Below the pieces are notes generated by a model that saw nothing but the letters and a program-made list of their open reading frames with translations, made no database searches and was not told the DNA's origin. The translations under genes were made by a program, and so were the position numbers. From Chelonoidis abingdonii (taxonomy: Eukaryota > Chordata > Testudines > Testudinidae), in contig NC_133774.1 of NCBI RefSeq assembly GCF_003597395.2, positions 40,387,385 through 40,451,384 on the forward strand: 64,000 nt of DNA, written 5' to 3'. Positions within the stretch are counted from its first letter, which is position 1. Each line of letters begins with the position of its first letter. Positions 47,447-62,687 of this stretch are shown here, piece after piece.

Positions 47447-48670
47447 GGCCTGGTCTACACTACAAGTTTAGGTCGAATTTAGCAGCATTACCTCAATTTA
47501 ACCCTGGACCTGTCCTTTTTTTTCCTCCACTTAAAGGGCTCTTTAAATCAATTTCTTTACTCCACCTCCAAGGGGATTATTGCTGAAATCAGCTTTGACG
47601 GGTTGAATTTGGGGTAGTGTGGACATAATTTGATGGTTTTGGCCTCCAGGAGCTATCTCAGAGTGCTCCATTGTGACTGCTCTGGACAGCGCTCCCAACT
47701 CAGATGTACTGGCCAGGTAGACAGAAAAGGCTCGCAAACTTCTGAATTTCATTTCCTGTTTGGCCAGCTGATCAGCACAGGTGACCATGCAGAGCTCATC
47801 AGCATGCTCTGCACATTGCCGGGGCACATTGCCTGGCCCGTACTTTATGAGAAGTCTGTGACCATGTCTATGTCCTCATCACTCTCATCACCGTGCTGCC
47901 GTCACCTTCTCATCTGGTTTTGCACGGAACAATTGTCTGCCATTGCTCTGACAGAGGGAGGGGCGACTGACGACATGGCTTACAGGGAGTTACCGTATGT
48001 CTCCTGGGTGCTCGGCAGAAGACAGTGCAGTACGAGTGCTAACCATCGTCATTTCCCAAGTGCTCGGCAGACGATGGGAATGACCAGGCTGAGTCACTCC
48101 CATGTCTGCCCAGACGCCCTTGACCGACCTCACCGAGGTCAGCTAAAAGAGCACCCAGGAATACGAGGACGATGGCTACCAATTGTAATGCACCATCTGC
48201 TGCCAAAAGGCAATGCACTGCTGCTGTGTAGCAATGCAGTCCCACAACTGCCAGCACCCAGAAGATGTACAGTGACGGTGAGCTGAGAGGGCTCCATGCT
48301 TGCTATAGTATGGCATCTGCTCAGGTTACTCAGGAGAAAAGGTGCAAAACAACTATCTGCTATTGCTTTCACGGAGTGAGGGAGTGTGGGGCCTGACAAC
48401 GTACCCAGAACCACCTGCGACACTGTTTTTGCCCCATCAGGCATTGGGATCTCAACCGAGAATTCCAGTGGGCAGCAAAGACTGTGGGATAGCTACCCAC
48501 AGTGCAATGCTCCAGAAGTCGATGCTAGCCTCGGTACTGTGGACGCAGTCCACCGACTTAGTGCACTTAAAGCGTTTTGTGTTGGAACACACACAATAGA
48601 CTGTATAAAACCGATTTCTAAAAAACTGACTTCTATAAATTCGACCTAATTTCATAATGTAGACATACCT
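47447..48670. mobile_element. Non-autonomous Harbinger-type element, 1224 bp
   Basis: Left end GGCCTGGTCTACACTAC, right end reverse complement AGGTATGTCTACATTATG; TTA lies at 47444-47446 and 48671-48673 as a 3-bp duplication. The interior shares long stretches with the 57109-59252 element (TGAATTTCATTTCCTG, GGGATAGCTACCCACAGTGC, AATGCTCCAGAA, AGGCAATG...CTGCTGTGTAGCA), so they are one family. The 218-residue + frame within it shows no transposase motif. Confidence 0.75.
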
Positions 48671-48673
48671 TTA

Positions 48674-50630
48674 GGCAGGTGTACAACTGCCTTTGTAATG
48701 TAATGTCCCTTTCCTCACTGGGGACGAGCAACACTCAACTGTGTGCCTTGGCGCCTGATCTTTTGACAGAACAGAAGATCATGGTATCGCAGTGGTGATG
48801 TTGGATAGGTGGGAATCCTCTACTCTGCTGCAGTCCTTTTACTTGTAAAGGAAATTAAAACTGGCAGTGCATCCACCTGGCTGGACTCTGTACACACTCA
48901 ATAGGAGCCTCCAGGAATAAACCTATTCTAATCTGTGCAATGGGTCTAACTAAAAATATCAGTTATAAACAATATACACCCAGTATACATTTAGATTAAA
49001 GTTAACATACCTTTACTTAACAACTTAAGGAAACATGGTATAACAGACTGAGACTGAATGTCACTACTAATTTAAGTCAGCAAGGGTGGCAGTTTCATCA
49101 GTCTATTAAGAAATACACTTTACAGTAGTAAATGAAACATATCTAACTTGCATTAAAACTGCCAGCATTTAACTCACTCCTAAGTGGACACTGCTCTGGA
49201 TTTGAGTTCTAAACACTTGTTTGTGCGGGTGTGCTTGGAGACCTTGAGGCTGAAGACAACACTTCGTTGGTCCAGTGAATCAGTCCAGCCAAGGCAGCAA
49301 GGGGCAGAACAGTTCTAATTTGGAAACCTTTCAAGCTGCACACCCCTTCTGAAGATTGGAGTTGTTTTAATCAAATGTCAGCAAATGTGGATTCTGGTTT
49401 CATGAGAAGACCATTCTGTTCTTCTCAGACTCAGACAACCCTTTAAAGGCTTTGCTGTGCCCCTTCCCTTGCAAGTACTTTCCCAAACAAGGGTGATTGT
49501 TTCTTGCACTGTGTTTACTGCAGATCCACCTCAGTTAGCTCTGGGCATAGCAACAGTCTCTGTCCTGCTTCCAGTGAAGCCACCAACAGTCTGAGGCTTC
49601 CTGCTTGCTCAAAGCCACAGTAGGTTTTCAGTTGTAGCTTCTGGCTTCCTGGCAGCAGTTGAGCAGCAGCTCCTGGTATGGACAAAGCTCCACAAAAGCA
49701 ATCTCATTACTTCTCCAAAGTAGAGCCCATCTCATGCTCTCCCTAGAAGAAGTCCTCTCTCTCTCTCTCTTTCCTCCTCTCCCATCCAAGGCATCATGGA
49801 AAATGTGGACTCCAAGGCTGGATTACAGCGCTCAGGATCTTCCCAATTGGAACACACTTAGTTGAGTTCAGAGGCCCCTCTACTAAAAGGTGCCTACAAT
49901 AAGCAATAGGAACCATGTTCTTTGTCTTAAACTCAGTTTCCACTGAGCTAGTAGTTCACCTTAGCTAATAAAAAAAAATCATATCTATTGCTCTGATCGG
50001 GGAGGGGGAGAGAGAGACTGACCTGTGAAATGTTTATTATGAGTGAATGTAGTACTCTTGAAAAGTAACTAGTTGAGCGCCCTGGAGAAAAATCTTCTGT
50101 TTGTCCACAGAACAGGGGTGACATGGGTAGTGGCAACTCAAGTCCCCATACTGCACTACTACTGTTCCTCAACCCTGACCAGCAGGGACTCATTCTTCAG
50201 GTGAGAAGGTACCTTAGCATGGCCATGCCCCTTCAGACATTGGCCTCCATGCCTCTTTAGTCCATGACTATTGACTAAGACCACTATAAGGGTTGTTGGA
50301 AAAATTAGTGAGTTATAACTGTAAACTGTGTTTTGGGGAGAACACCCTGTTGCCAAACAGACAATAACTACACATAAGGAAATTCCTTTAACTTTTTTTC
50401 TAACTTAAAAAAAGGAAAAAGACCATACTGAGCATAACATGTGCAGCTTTCTGAGAGAGGAGGCTCCAGATGCTGGATGAAGTCTCTGTAATACTAGGCT
50501 GAGCCACATTTGTGAGCAGACCCTCAACTTGGTGTCTTTGGCCTTTGTTACCAAGACTTCTGGCAGCTTGCTGGCAACAGTGGTTAAGGGCACAGTGCTA
50601 CTGTGGAAACAGTTTCAGAAACTGACTGAA
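48674..50630 (+). other. Intron sequence, unidentified
   Basis: No gene supported. A small (TC)n tract lies near 49755-49772. The composition differs a little from unique intron and it may include an unrecognised repeat, but I found no terminal structures. Confidence 0.45.
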
Positions 50631-50633
50631 ACC

Positions 50634-53600
50634 AGAACATAAGAAAGGCCATACATACTGACTTGGACCAATGGTTCATGTAACCCAGTATCCCGTCTTC
50701 TAACAGTGACCAGTGCCAGATGCTTCAGAGGGAGTGAACAGAACAGGGCAATTTAGTGAGGGATTCATCCCCTCTGCTCCAGTCCCAGCTTCTGGCAGTC
50801 AGAAATTTAAGGATACCCAGAGCATGAAGTGGTGTCCCTGACCATCTTGAAGGATTGCCATTGAGGAACCTATGAACTTGCCTATTTCTTTCTTGAACCT
50901 AGTTACACTTTTGGCCTTTACAACATCCCCTGACAATGAGTTTCACAGGTTGAATGTTCATTATGTGAAGTAGTACTTCCTTTTGTTTGTTTTTAAATCT
51001 GCTGCCTATTAATTTCATTGGGCCAACCTCTGGTTCATGTCTTATGTGAAGGGGTAAATAACACTTCCTTATTCACTTTCTCCACACCATTCATGATTTT
51101 ATAGACCTTTGTCATATCCTCTCTTAGTTATCTCATTTCTAAGCTGAACACCCCGCCTTTTTATGCTTTCCTTTCTTTTTACTCGTAGGGAAGCTGTTAC
51201 TTACCTCTAACTTTTGTTGCCCTTCTCTTGACTTTTTCCAATTCTAATATTCTTTTTGAGATGTGGTGACCAGAAGTGAACATAGTATTCAAGAAGTGGA
51301 CATACCTTTGGCTTATATAGAGGTATTATATTTACTGTCTGATTATCTATCCGTTTCTTAATGGTTCCTAACACTGTTGGCTTTTTTTCGCGTGACTTAA
51401 ATCTGTTTTAATTTATCCATTTGTTCTACAACATATTCTGTTGATGCCTCAATCTGGGACAGTTCCTCATTCTTTTTAGATAACAAATCTATCTCAAGTA
51501 TGGGACATACACTTACATCCTCTGCATTGAAGACTGATGCAAAGAATTCATTTGGCTTCTCTACAACAGCCTTGTCTTCCTTGACTATTCGTTTATCACC
51601 TTGATCACCACTGGCTCTTGTTTCTGATGTATTTAAAAAAAGAAAAGAAAAAGCTGTTTAGTTTTTGTCTTTTGCTAGTCGCCCTTCAAATTCTTTTTTG
51701 GGCTTCCTAATTATACCTTGACTTAACAGAGTTTGTTCCTTTCTATTTTCCTTAGTGGGATTTGATTTCCAATTTTTAAAAGTTGGCTTTTTATCTCCAA
51801 ATGCCTCTTTTACTCTGTTTAGCCATGATGGCATTTTTAGTCCTATTTCATTTTTTTTTTTTTTAAATGTGGAGGTATAGATATAGTTTGAGCCTTTATT
51901 ATGGTGTTTTTTAAGTTTTCATGCAGTTTGCAGGCATTTCAATCTTACGACAGTTCTTTTTAATTTCTGTTTAACTAGTTCCTCATTTCTGTATACATCA
52001 CCTTTAAGTTAAATGGTTCTATGGTGTGTTATTTTGGTATTTTCTCCCTACAGAGATAAATTTAATTACATTATAGTTGCTAGTACTGAATAGTTGAGCT
52101 TTATTCCCCTCTTGGACAAGATCTTTTGCTTCACTTGGGACTAAATTGGGAATTGCCTCTCCCCTTCTACGTTCCAGGACTAACTGCTCCAAGAAGTAGT
52201 CATTAATTTATCTCTGTATCCCATCCTGAGGTGACATGTTCCTAGTCTATGTAGGGATAGATGAAACTCCATTATTACTGGGCTTTGTTTTATTAGTCTC
52301 TCTAATGTCTCTGAGTATATTTCACAATCACTGTCACCATCATGGTCAGGTGATTGTTAGTATGTTTCTATTGCTATACTCTTATTATTCGAGCATGGAA
52401 TTTCTATCCATAGAGGTTGTATGGTCGAGTTTGTCATTTAATATTTTTGCTATATTTGATTCTATGCTTTCTTACGTATAGGGCCACTCCTCCACCAACA
52501 TGACCTGTTCTGTCATTCCTATGTATTTTGTACCCTGGTATTATTGTGTCTCATTGATTATCATCATTCCACCAATTTCTGTGATGCCTTTTATTTCAGT
52601 ATCCTCATTTAATACCAAGCACTCAAGTTCACCATCTTAGTATTTGGACTTCTAGCATTTGTGTACAGGCACTTAAAAAATCTTTCAATATTTAGGTGTC
52701 TGCCTTCATGTAATGTAACTGAATGGAACTCTCTTTTGCTTGACTTTCTCTTACGTTCCTACCTGTAATTTATCAGCTTCTGTCCTCTTCTCTTGAGGAT
52801 ATAGAATATCCCCTTTAATAAATCCTCCCCGAAGGGATGTGTCTGTCTGGACCGTGTGTTCCTCCACACATGTCAACACTCCCCTAAGCCTTAGTTTAAA
52901 AACTCCTCTATGAGCTTTTTAATTTTACATGCCGGAAGTCTGGTTCCGTTTTGGTTTAGGTGGAGGCCATCCTTCGTGTATAGTCTCATTTGTTCCTAAA
53001 ATGTTCCCAATTCCTAATAAACCTAAATCCCTCCTACCAACACCGTCTGATCCATGCATTGAGACCATGCAGCTCTGCCTGTCTAACTGGACCTGCACAT
53101 GGAACTGGAAGCAATTCAGAGAATAGTACCATGGAGGTCCTGGACTTGCATCTCTTGCCTAGTAACCTAAATTTGGCCTTCAGGACTTCTCTCCTACCTT
53201 TCCTTATGTAATTGGTGTCTACATGTACCACAACCACTGGCTCCTCCCCAGCACATAAGTCTGTCTAGATGTCTTGAGAGATGCACAACCTTCCCACTTG
53301 ACAGGCAATTCATCAGGGAGTTCTCCCGGTCATCACAAACCCAACTGTCTATTTCTAATAAATCCCGCATTACTATTGCCTGTCTCTTCCAAATAACTTG
53401 GGGTCACTTCCCTCAGAGGAGGATCCTCAATGTGAGGCGATATCATGACATCATCTGAAAGGCAGATCCCCAACTATGGGAATGTTTCCCTCTGCTCCAG
53501 CTTTACATAGTCCTTCCCCAAGACTTTGATCCTCCTCTACAGCACAGAAGCTGCCAGATTAAGGGGTGGGACTGCTCTGCTGTGTCCCAGAAAGTCTCAC

Positions 53601-54050
53601 CTATGTACTGCTGTCTTCCTTAGCACCTGCAGTTTAGCCACTCTGGTCTCATGAGCCCGTACGTGGTCTCTGAGGGCCATGAGCTCCTTGCACTAAATGC
53701 ATACATACGCCACCTGCCTACAAGGCAGGTAATCATACATGCTGCATTCTTTGCAATAAACTGAATAGCCCCCACTCTGCTGCTGGACTTGTGCTTCACT
53801 GTTTTTACTCTTGCAGGATTTGGGGTTTTTTTGGCGGAAGGGTGGTTGTGTTTGTTTTCTGTGCGGAGGAGGGGATTGGAAGGGTCAGTTATTGGCCTAA
53901 GTTTTTAGAGAATATTTATTAGGTGTATCTGGCTTTTATGCTCCTGCTCTAATCTCCCTCCAAAAACTTTTTGCTGTCCTTGTTTGCTAGGTCCTCTAGT
54001 CGCTTAAGGGCTGGCTGTTCTCCCTGAGTTAGCCATGCCCCCTTGTCAAG
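50634..54050 (-). mobile_element. Long antisense CR1 LINE, decayed, about 3.4 kb
   Basis: The - strand 3' end near 50634 reads like the CR1 terminus (CATAAGAAAGGCCATACATA on + is the antisense of '...GGCC..TTCTTATG'). Then come antisense stretches of the RT C-terminus (50900-51350). Further along (51480-52700), sequences such as TGCAAAGAATTCATTTGGCT, ATTGCCTCTCCCCTTCTACG and GAGGTGACATGTTCCTAGTC match what I recall of the turtle CR1 endonuclease region. From 52780 to about 54050 the 5' region follows. It is longer than usual for CR1 but lacks most RT sequence and any long frame. Confidence 0.6.
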
Positions 54051-54119
54051 AGATCCTAAAAGGATCAGGGCTCAATGGATGGCAGACTAACCCCTCACTA
54101 GGAAGCTGTCAGCCTAGGC

Positions 54120-54782
54120 CAGGGGTTGGCAAACTATGGCCTGCAAGGCAGATCCGGGTCAGGCTCCCGGAAGCCACAGCATGGTCCTGCTCCAGCCAGG
54201 GCATAGGGTCGGGGACTGTATCACATGGCTTTTGGAACCCACGGCATGGCCCCGCTCCAGCTCCTAAGTGCTCCAATGGTCCCCTCTGGCGCTCCAATAG
54301 GACCTGCAGGGGCGGTGCCTGCAGACGCGGAGGCGTGCAGAGCCACCTGGCTGCCCCACCACATAGGAGCTAGAGAAAGGGCATGCCACTGCTTGTGGGA
54401 GCTGCTTGAGTTAAGTTCCGCTGCACCCTTGAGCGTCTCCCCATGCACCAACCCTCTGTCCCAGCCATGGTCCTGTTCCCCAAACCCCTCGATCCCAGCC
54501 CAGAACACCCTCCAGCACCCCAAAACCCTCATTCCTAGCCCCACCCCAGAGCCTGCACCCCCAGCCAGAGCCCTCACCCCCCCCTGCACCCCACTCCCTC
54601 AGCCTCCACTCCTCCCGCACCCTGAATTCCTCATTTCTGGTCCCACCCCAGAGCTTGCACCCCCAACCAGGACCCTCACCCCCTCCTGCACCCCAACCCT
54701 AATTTTTTTGAGCATTCATAGCCCACCATACAATTTCTATTCCCAGATGTGGCCCTCAGGCCAAAAAGTTTGCCCACCCCTG
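54120..54782. mobile_element. Non-autonomous hAT element, 663 bp
   Basis: Ends CAGGGGTTGGCAAACTATGG and the reverse complement of AAAGTTTGCCCACCCCTG are inverted repeats. The body is C-rich with imperfect repeats of a CCCCACCCCAGAGC(C/T)TGCACC-like unit, which explains the 194-residue Pro/Thr frame. Flanks GCCTAGGC (54112-54119) and GCCTCAGG (54783-54790) share only the first four bases, so the 8-bp duplication has decayed or is misplaced. Confidence 0.7.
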
Positions 54783-54790
54783 GCCTCAGG

Positions 54791-56049
54791 TAACCACACT
54801 GCCTGCTAAATAGACCACATTATACACTTCAATCAAGAAAGCACACAACGGACAGATGTCAAACTCACCCCAAGGGTCACCTAGTCACTCCTCCTTCACC
54901 TGAAGAGAACTCCCTCTCAAAACTGCCCTGTTCATTACTCCTGTATTGGGGAACTCTCTGGCAATGTTATTGTTACAGTTCTGGGCTGATCTGATACCAG
55001 TGTTCCAGTGACAGGATGTGGATTCTCTAGGAATGACAATATCCTTGTTGAAATTCAGCATTATAGTACAAACTGGCTTACGAGCTTTTGATAAAATGTA
55101 AATAGTTCCAGAAAGGATTTGGTTTTTCTCAAATAGCCAAGTTTAGCTGTGACAACTTACTAAATTCTTTTAATACAATTAAAACTAACCCCACAAAAAT
55201 GAATTTAAATTATAGTTTATCTCAGCCAGTTCATTTTAAAACAAGTTTTGTGTTTTATAAATGACAAGTGCAATAAGTAGTTGTCTTTGTGTGTTTTGGA
55301 GCAATGCAATACTTAAGCTATTTTACAAGGTGATACAAAAAACTTGAGTTACTGCAACAGCTGCACTGCCTGTTCTCCCGTGGCTTGATTTCCCTTTTTA
55401 TCTCATTTTATACAACTGAAGACTTGTCAGCATTTGTTTCATGTAGTGCACTGGATTGAAAGCCCCTTAAAATGAACAGAGTAATGAGAGAAGGACTTCT
55501 AGAGTGAAGTTTTTCATTCCTTCGTTTCATAATATTCTGGGCTCAATTTTTGTCTTCACACACTCTAAACAGATCCCCTGGAAGTCAGTGGGAGTTGTAT
55601 GTACATATTCAAGGGGACAGTTTTTTCTCTCTCAATTTAAAAACCTATTTAAGGATACAATCCCCACAAGATTCCTGTTCTTAAGGTCTCAAGCATTAGG
55701 AACTCCAAGCTATAAGATTTTTGGCTTTGAGGTACTAGCAGTGGAATACAATATACCTCTCTGCTCCTCAAAATCTTCCAGTTGTCTTCACTAGTCAAAG
55801 AAGGAGCTCACTTCAAGAGGTTCAACCAGATTTTCAGCCATCTATAAGCTTTTCTGCATGGCATAGCTAGAATGGAGAAAAAATTACTAAATCATTAGAA
55901 TTGAAGTAGTGATTTTTAATTCAAAAACTCTGGAGAACTTTCTGTCTTCTTTTTAAACTTCTCAGCACTTACTGGAAAAAAGTATTAGAATTGATACCTT
56001 TGTTTCTAGTTAATGTACTATTTTTATAGTGTTGGTTACAGAAGGATAC
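54791..56049 (+). other. Intron sequence, nothing recognised
   Basis: AT-rich DNA. A stretch near 55570-55610 (CCCTGGAAGTCAGTGGGAGT) resembles a common dispersed amniote word, but no element can be delimited. Confidence 0.45.
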
Positions 56050-56052
56050 TTA

Positions 56053-56303
56053 AGGTATGTCTACACTGCAGTTAAAAACCCATGACCAGCCCGTTTCAGC
56101 TGACTCAGGCTCACATGGCTTGGAGTAAGTCTGTTTAATTGTGGCTCTGGGACCCTCCCCCTTCACCAGATCCGAGCGCCTGGGCTCCTGCCCACGCCAG
56201 AACATTTATGCCACAATTAAACAGCCCTTTAGCCTGGGCCCCGCTAGCCTGAGTCAGCTGACCCAGGCCAGTTGCGGGTTTTTAATGCAGTTTAGACATA
56301 CCC
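56053..56303. mobile_element. Harbinger-type MITE, 251 bp, clear 3-bp duplication
   Basis: Ends AGGTATGTCTACACTGCAGT and reverse complement GGGTATGTCTAAACTGCATT, continuing TAAAAACCC on both arms, form a near-perfect inverted repeat of about 28 bases. TTA duplications lie at 56050-56052 and 56304-56306. Inner arms are also complementary (GCTGACTCAGGCT versus AGCCTGAGTCAGC). No coding capacity. Confidence 0.8.
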
Positions 56304-56306
56304 TTA

Positions 56307-56888
56307 GGCCCTGTCTAGACTAAGATTTAAGTGGTGAAATGTTACATCGAGTTACATGGCTGAATTGCTAACAGGCTCTAGAACTCAGAGTCAAAACAGT
56401 TGTACTTTAGAATGTGCTGAACTGGTCAAGGTAAAGCGTTTAATTCAACCACTTGAGCATGTTCTAAAGTATAGTTGCTTTGTCTTGATTAGAGTTGTAG
56501 AAGCTGTTAGCTATTCAGTGGGATTAACTTGGTCTGTCACAGGGGTCAGCAACCTTTCAGAAGTGTTGTGCCGAGTCTTCATTTATTCACTCTAATTTAA
56601 GGTTTCGTGTGCCAGTAATACATTTTAATATTTTTAGAAGGTCTCTTTCTATGTCCATAATATATAACTAAACTATTGTTATATGTAAAGTAAATAAGGT
56701 TTTTAAAATATTTAAGAAGCTTCATTTAAAATTTAAATTAAAATGCAGAGTCCCCCAGGCCAGTGGCCAGGACCCGGGCAGTGTGAGTGCCACTGAAAAT
56801 CAGCTTGTGTGCCTCCTTCGGCACACATGCCATAGGTTGCCTACCCCTGGTCTATCATATCACTTTTAAATTTTAATCTAGACAGGGA
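56307..56888. mobile_element. TIR element interrupted by a hAT insertion
   Basis: Starts GGCCCTGTCTAGACTAA and has the complementary word TTAATCTAGACAGGG at about 56874-56888. Together these look like the inverted ends of one element split by the hAT at 56540-56849. It shares its left border TTA with the MITE that ends at 56303, so the two are adjacent insertions. The right limit is uncertain, since related sequence may continue to about 57000. Confidence 0.45.
56540..56849. mobile_element. Non-autonomous hAT element, 310 bp
   Basis: Ends CAGGGGTCAGCAACCTTTC and the reverse complement of ATAGGTTGCCTACCCCTG are inverted repeats. Flanks GTCTGTCA (56532-56539) and GTCTATCA (56850-56857) agree in 7 of 8 bases. 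AT-rich body with the phrase GTGCCAGTAATACATTTTAA. I recognise it as a common turtle non-autonomous hAT. Confidence 0.85.
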
Positions 56889-57108
56889 ATAAAATTGCAG
56901 TTTGACTCTGGGATTGACTGCTTTGTAGATAACTTGAGTGTTGCTACTAACTCGAGTTACATCCACGCACACACAAGCTTTCAACTCAAGTTATCTGGCC
57001 TGTCAAGGATATAGGCTAAAACTTGCATTAGCACATCTTGTCAGCTGCTCATACAGATACTCTCTGCGGTAATAAAATTGCTCTGTGTTGTGTGAGTGCT
57101 GTTTCACA

Positions 57109-59252
57109 GGCCTGGTCTACACTACGCGTTTAAACCGATTTTAGCAGCGTTAAACCGATTTAAAGCTGCACCTGTCCGCACAACGAGACCCTTTATATCG
57201 ATATAAAAGGCTCTTTAAACCGGTTTATGTACTCCTCCCTGAGGAGAGGAGTAGCGCTGAAATCGATATTACCATATCAGATTAGGGTTAGTGTGGCCAC
57301 AAATCGACGGTATTGGCCTCCGGGCGGTATCCCACAGTGCACCACTGTGAACGCTCTGGACAGCAATCTGAACTTGGATGCAGTGGCCAGGTAGACAGGA
57401 AAAGCCTTGCTAACTTTTGAATTTCATTTCCTGCTTGCCCAGCGTGGAGCTCTGATCAACACAGGTGGCAATGCAGTCCCACATCCAAAAGAACTCCAGC
57501 ATGGACCATATGAAGATACTGGATCTGACCGCTGTATGGGAGACAAATCTGTTCTATCGAGCTCCGTTTCAGAAGACGAAATGGCAAAGCATTTGAAAAA
57601 AATCTCTAGGCTACGATACAGAGTCCACAGACAGTGCTGCGTGACAAGCGTAATGGAAAGCCAAAGAATCAAATGGACGCTCATGGAGGGAGGGAGGGGT
57701 ACTGAGGACTCTAGCTATCTCACAGTCCCCAGCAGTCTCCAAAAAGTATTTGCGTTCTTGGCTGAGCTCCTAATGCCTGTAGGGTCAAACACGTTGTCCG
57801 GGGTGGTTCGGGTATAGCTCATTAATTTACCCTCCCCCCGCCCCGGTGAAAGAAAAAGGGGAAAAAAATCGTTTCTTGACTTTTTTCAATGTCCCCTATG
57901 TCTACTGCATGCTGCTGGTAGACACAATGCGGTGCCGCAGTAAACAGCAGTATCCTTCTCCCCTCCCTCCCCTCCCCGGTGGCAAACGGTATGATATGAT
58001 GCATCTGTCGTCATCATCACCATGAGTGCTCCTGGCTGGCCTCAGGTGAGGTCGGCCGGGGCGCCTGGGTAAAAATAAGTAATGACTCCCAGTCATATCC
58101 CAGTAGATGGTACAGAACGGCTGGTAACCGTCTTCATCGTAACAACTGGGGGCTGAGCTCCATCAGCCCCCATCCCTTTCATGTGAAGAAAAGATTCTGT
58201 ACTGCCTGGACTATCATAGCAGCAGGATGCTGGGCTCCTCATCTCTCGCACCATTTAATGCCCTGCCTGGACTCATCATAGCAGCTGGAGGCTGCCTCCC
58301 CTCATTTTATCTCACTAACAAGTCGGTGTTTCTTATTCCTGCATCTTTAATTATTCATCACACAAATGAGAGGACACTGCAACAGTAGCCCAGGAGGGTT
58401 GGGGAGCGGAAGCAACAGGTGGGGTTGTTGCAGGGCACCCCTGATGCATGTAGCTCATCATTTTCTGCGGGATCTGACACGGAGTGGCTGTGCTCTCTGC
58501 TTCATCTGGTACACTGGTTCTCTAGTACACTTGCACCATATCTAGGCAGGACTGACTCTATTTTTAGATACCAGAAAGGAGGGAAATAACCCAAGGAGTC
58601 ATTCCAATTTTGTCTTGTGCCCCGGCTGACCTCAGCCAGGGGTACCCATGACAGCGCAAGATGGTACAGAACGACTGATAACTGTCATGTCATTACAATT
58701 TACAAGGGCATGGCAGACGGTACAGAACAAAACTGATAACGTCTCTGCTATTTGCAAAGGCAATGAAATGCTGCTGTGTAGCACTGCAGTACCGCCTCTG
58801 TTTGCAACATCCAGTAGACGTAACGATGACAGTAAAAGGAAAACAACAAACAAAAAAAAAGCTGAACGGGCTCCATGTTTGCCGTGCTAATGGCGCCTGC
58901 CCAGGGCAATCCAGGGAAAAAGGGTCAAAATGATTGTCTGCCATTGCTTTCACGGAGGAAGGAATGAGTGAAAACATTTACCCAGAATCACCACGACACT
59001 GTTTTTGCACCATCATGCATTGGGTCTCAACCCAGAATTCCAGTGGGTGGGGGAGACTGCGGGAACTATGGGATAGCTACAGGATAGCTACCCACAGTGC
59101 AACGCTCCAGAAATTGACGCTAGCCTCTGACCATGGACACACACCACCGAATTAATGTGCTTAGTGTGGCCACGTGCACTCGACTTTATACAATCTGTTT
59201 TACAAAACCGGTTTATGTAAAATCGGAATAATCCCGTAGTGTAGACATACCC
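57109..59252. mobile_element. Harbinger-type element, 2144 bp
   Basis: Left end GGCCTGGTCTACACTACGCG and right reverse complement GGGTATGTCTACACTACGGG; ACA lies on both flanks (57106-57108 and 59253-59255) as a 3-bp duplication. The interior begins with repeated AAACCGATTT words and ends AAACCGGTTTATGTAAAATC. Long stretches are shared with 47447-48670. The + frame at 57407-57817 (136 codons) lies in the family-common region but shows no DDE or Myb motif I recognise. It may be a longer, less deleted derivative of the same family. Confidence 0.75.
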
Positions 59253-59297
59253 ACAGTGTAGCTGCTCAAGATAGGCTAACTTAAAAGGAGTTAACTC

Positions 59298-59420
59298 TAG
59301 GGTGACCAGGTGTCCCGATTTTATAGGGACAGTCCCGATATTCAGGGCTTTGTTTTATATAGGCGCCTATTACCTTCCACCCCCATCCCGATTTTTCACA
59401 CTTGCTGTCTCGTCACCCTA
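59298..59420. mobile_element. Small hAT-type MITE, 123 bp, perfect 8-bp duplication
   Basis: Ends TAGGGTGACCAGGTGTCCCG and the reverse complement of CTCGTCACCCTA, flanked by GTTAACTC on both sides (59290-59297 and 59421-59428), an exact 8-bp duplication. The body contains GGGACAGTCCCGAT and TATAGGCGCCTATTACC palindromes. It lies about 780 bases upstream of the exon at 60203. Confidence 0.85.
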
Positions 59421-59428
59421 GTTAACTC

Positions 59429-62147
<2,719 letters not shown>

Positions 62148-62687
62148 GGAAGAATTGGACATTTAAAAAAGTCAGGCTTATTAGGATACTCTATAAAACT
62201 GAAACTGGTGGTCTCTGTAGGCTTAAGTGTTCAATTTAGAAGGGACTGGAACTGTTGTGAATTTCTGGTATACAGCGAGGGGTAGAAATGGCAGCTTGGA
62301 CATCTTGACTTGATGGCGAAACAAAGCAGCTTTTGCTAAAGAAAAGGACATATGCTTAATTGAAAGTAACAATTTAGCTATATTTAAAACTAGACGAATG
62401 CATACTTTGTTGCTTATGTAGGTTGAGCTAGTAGGTGCTGGGAAGGGCTATCCTGGAACCGGCTATCCTGGAACCTGTCGCAATTTTACAGGATACTGCA
62501 GCTAAATCTATATTGTAATAAATTGTCTAAGTCACCACTCCTCTTCTCTTCATTTTAAGTTTCATATCAGCAATTTCCTCTGGACTGTGCTCATTTAATG
62601 CTACAGGCAGAAGATCCTGAGCAGTTGCATTGTGACATCAGATATAACTCAGGCCTAGTCTGCCCTTAAAAATTAGATTGCCCTTGC

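Noticed and set aside
47630..48286. 218-residue + frame
   Set aside because: Inside a non-autonomous Harbinger-type element, without a recognisable domain.
54225..54809. 194-residue Pro/Thr-rich frame
   Set aside because: It lies in the C-rich, internally repetitive body of a hAT element; low complexity explains the open frame.
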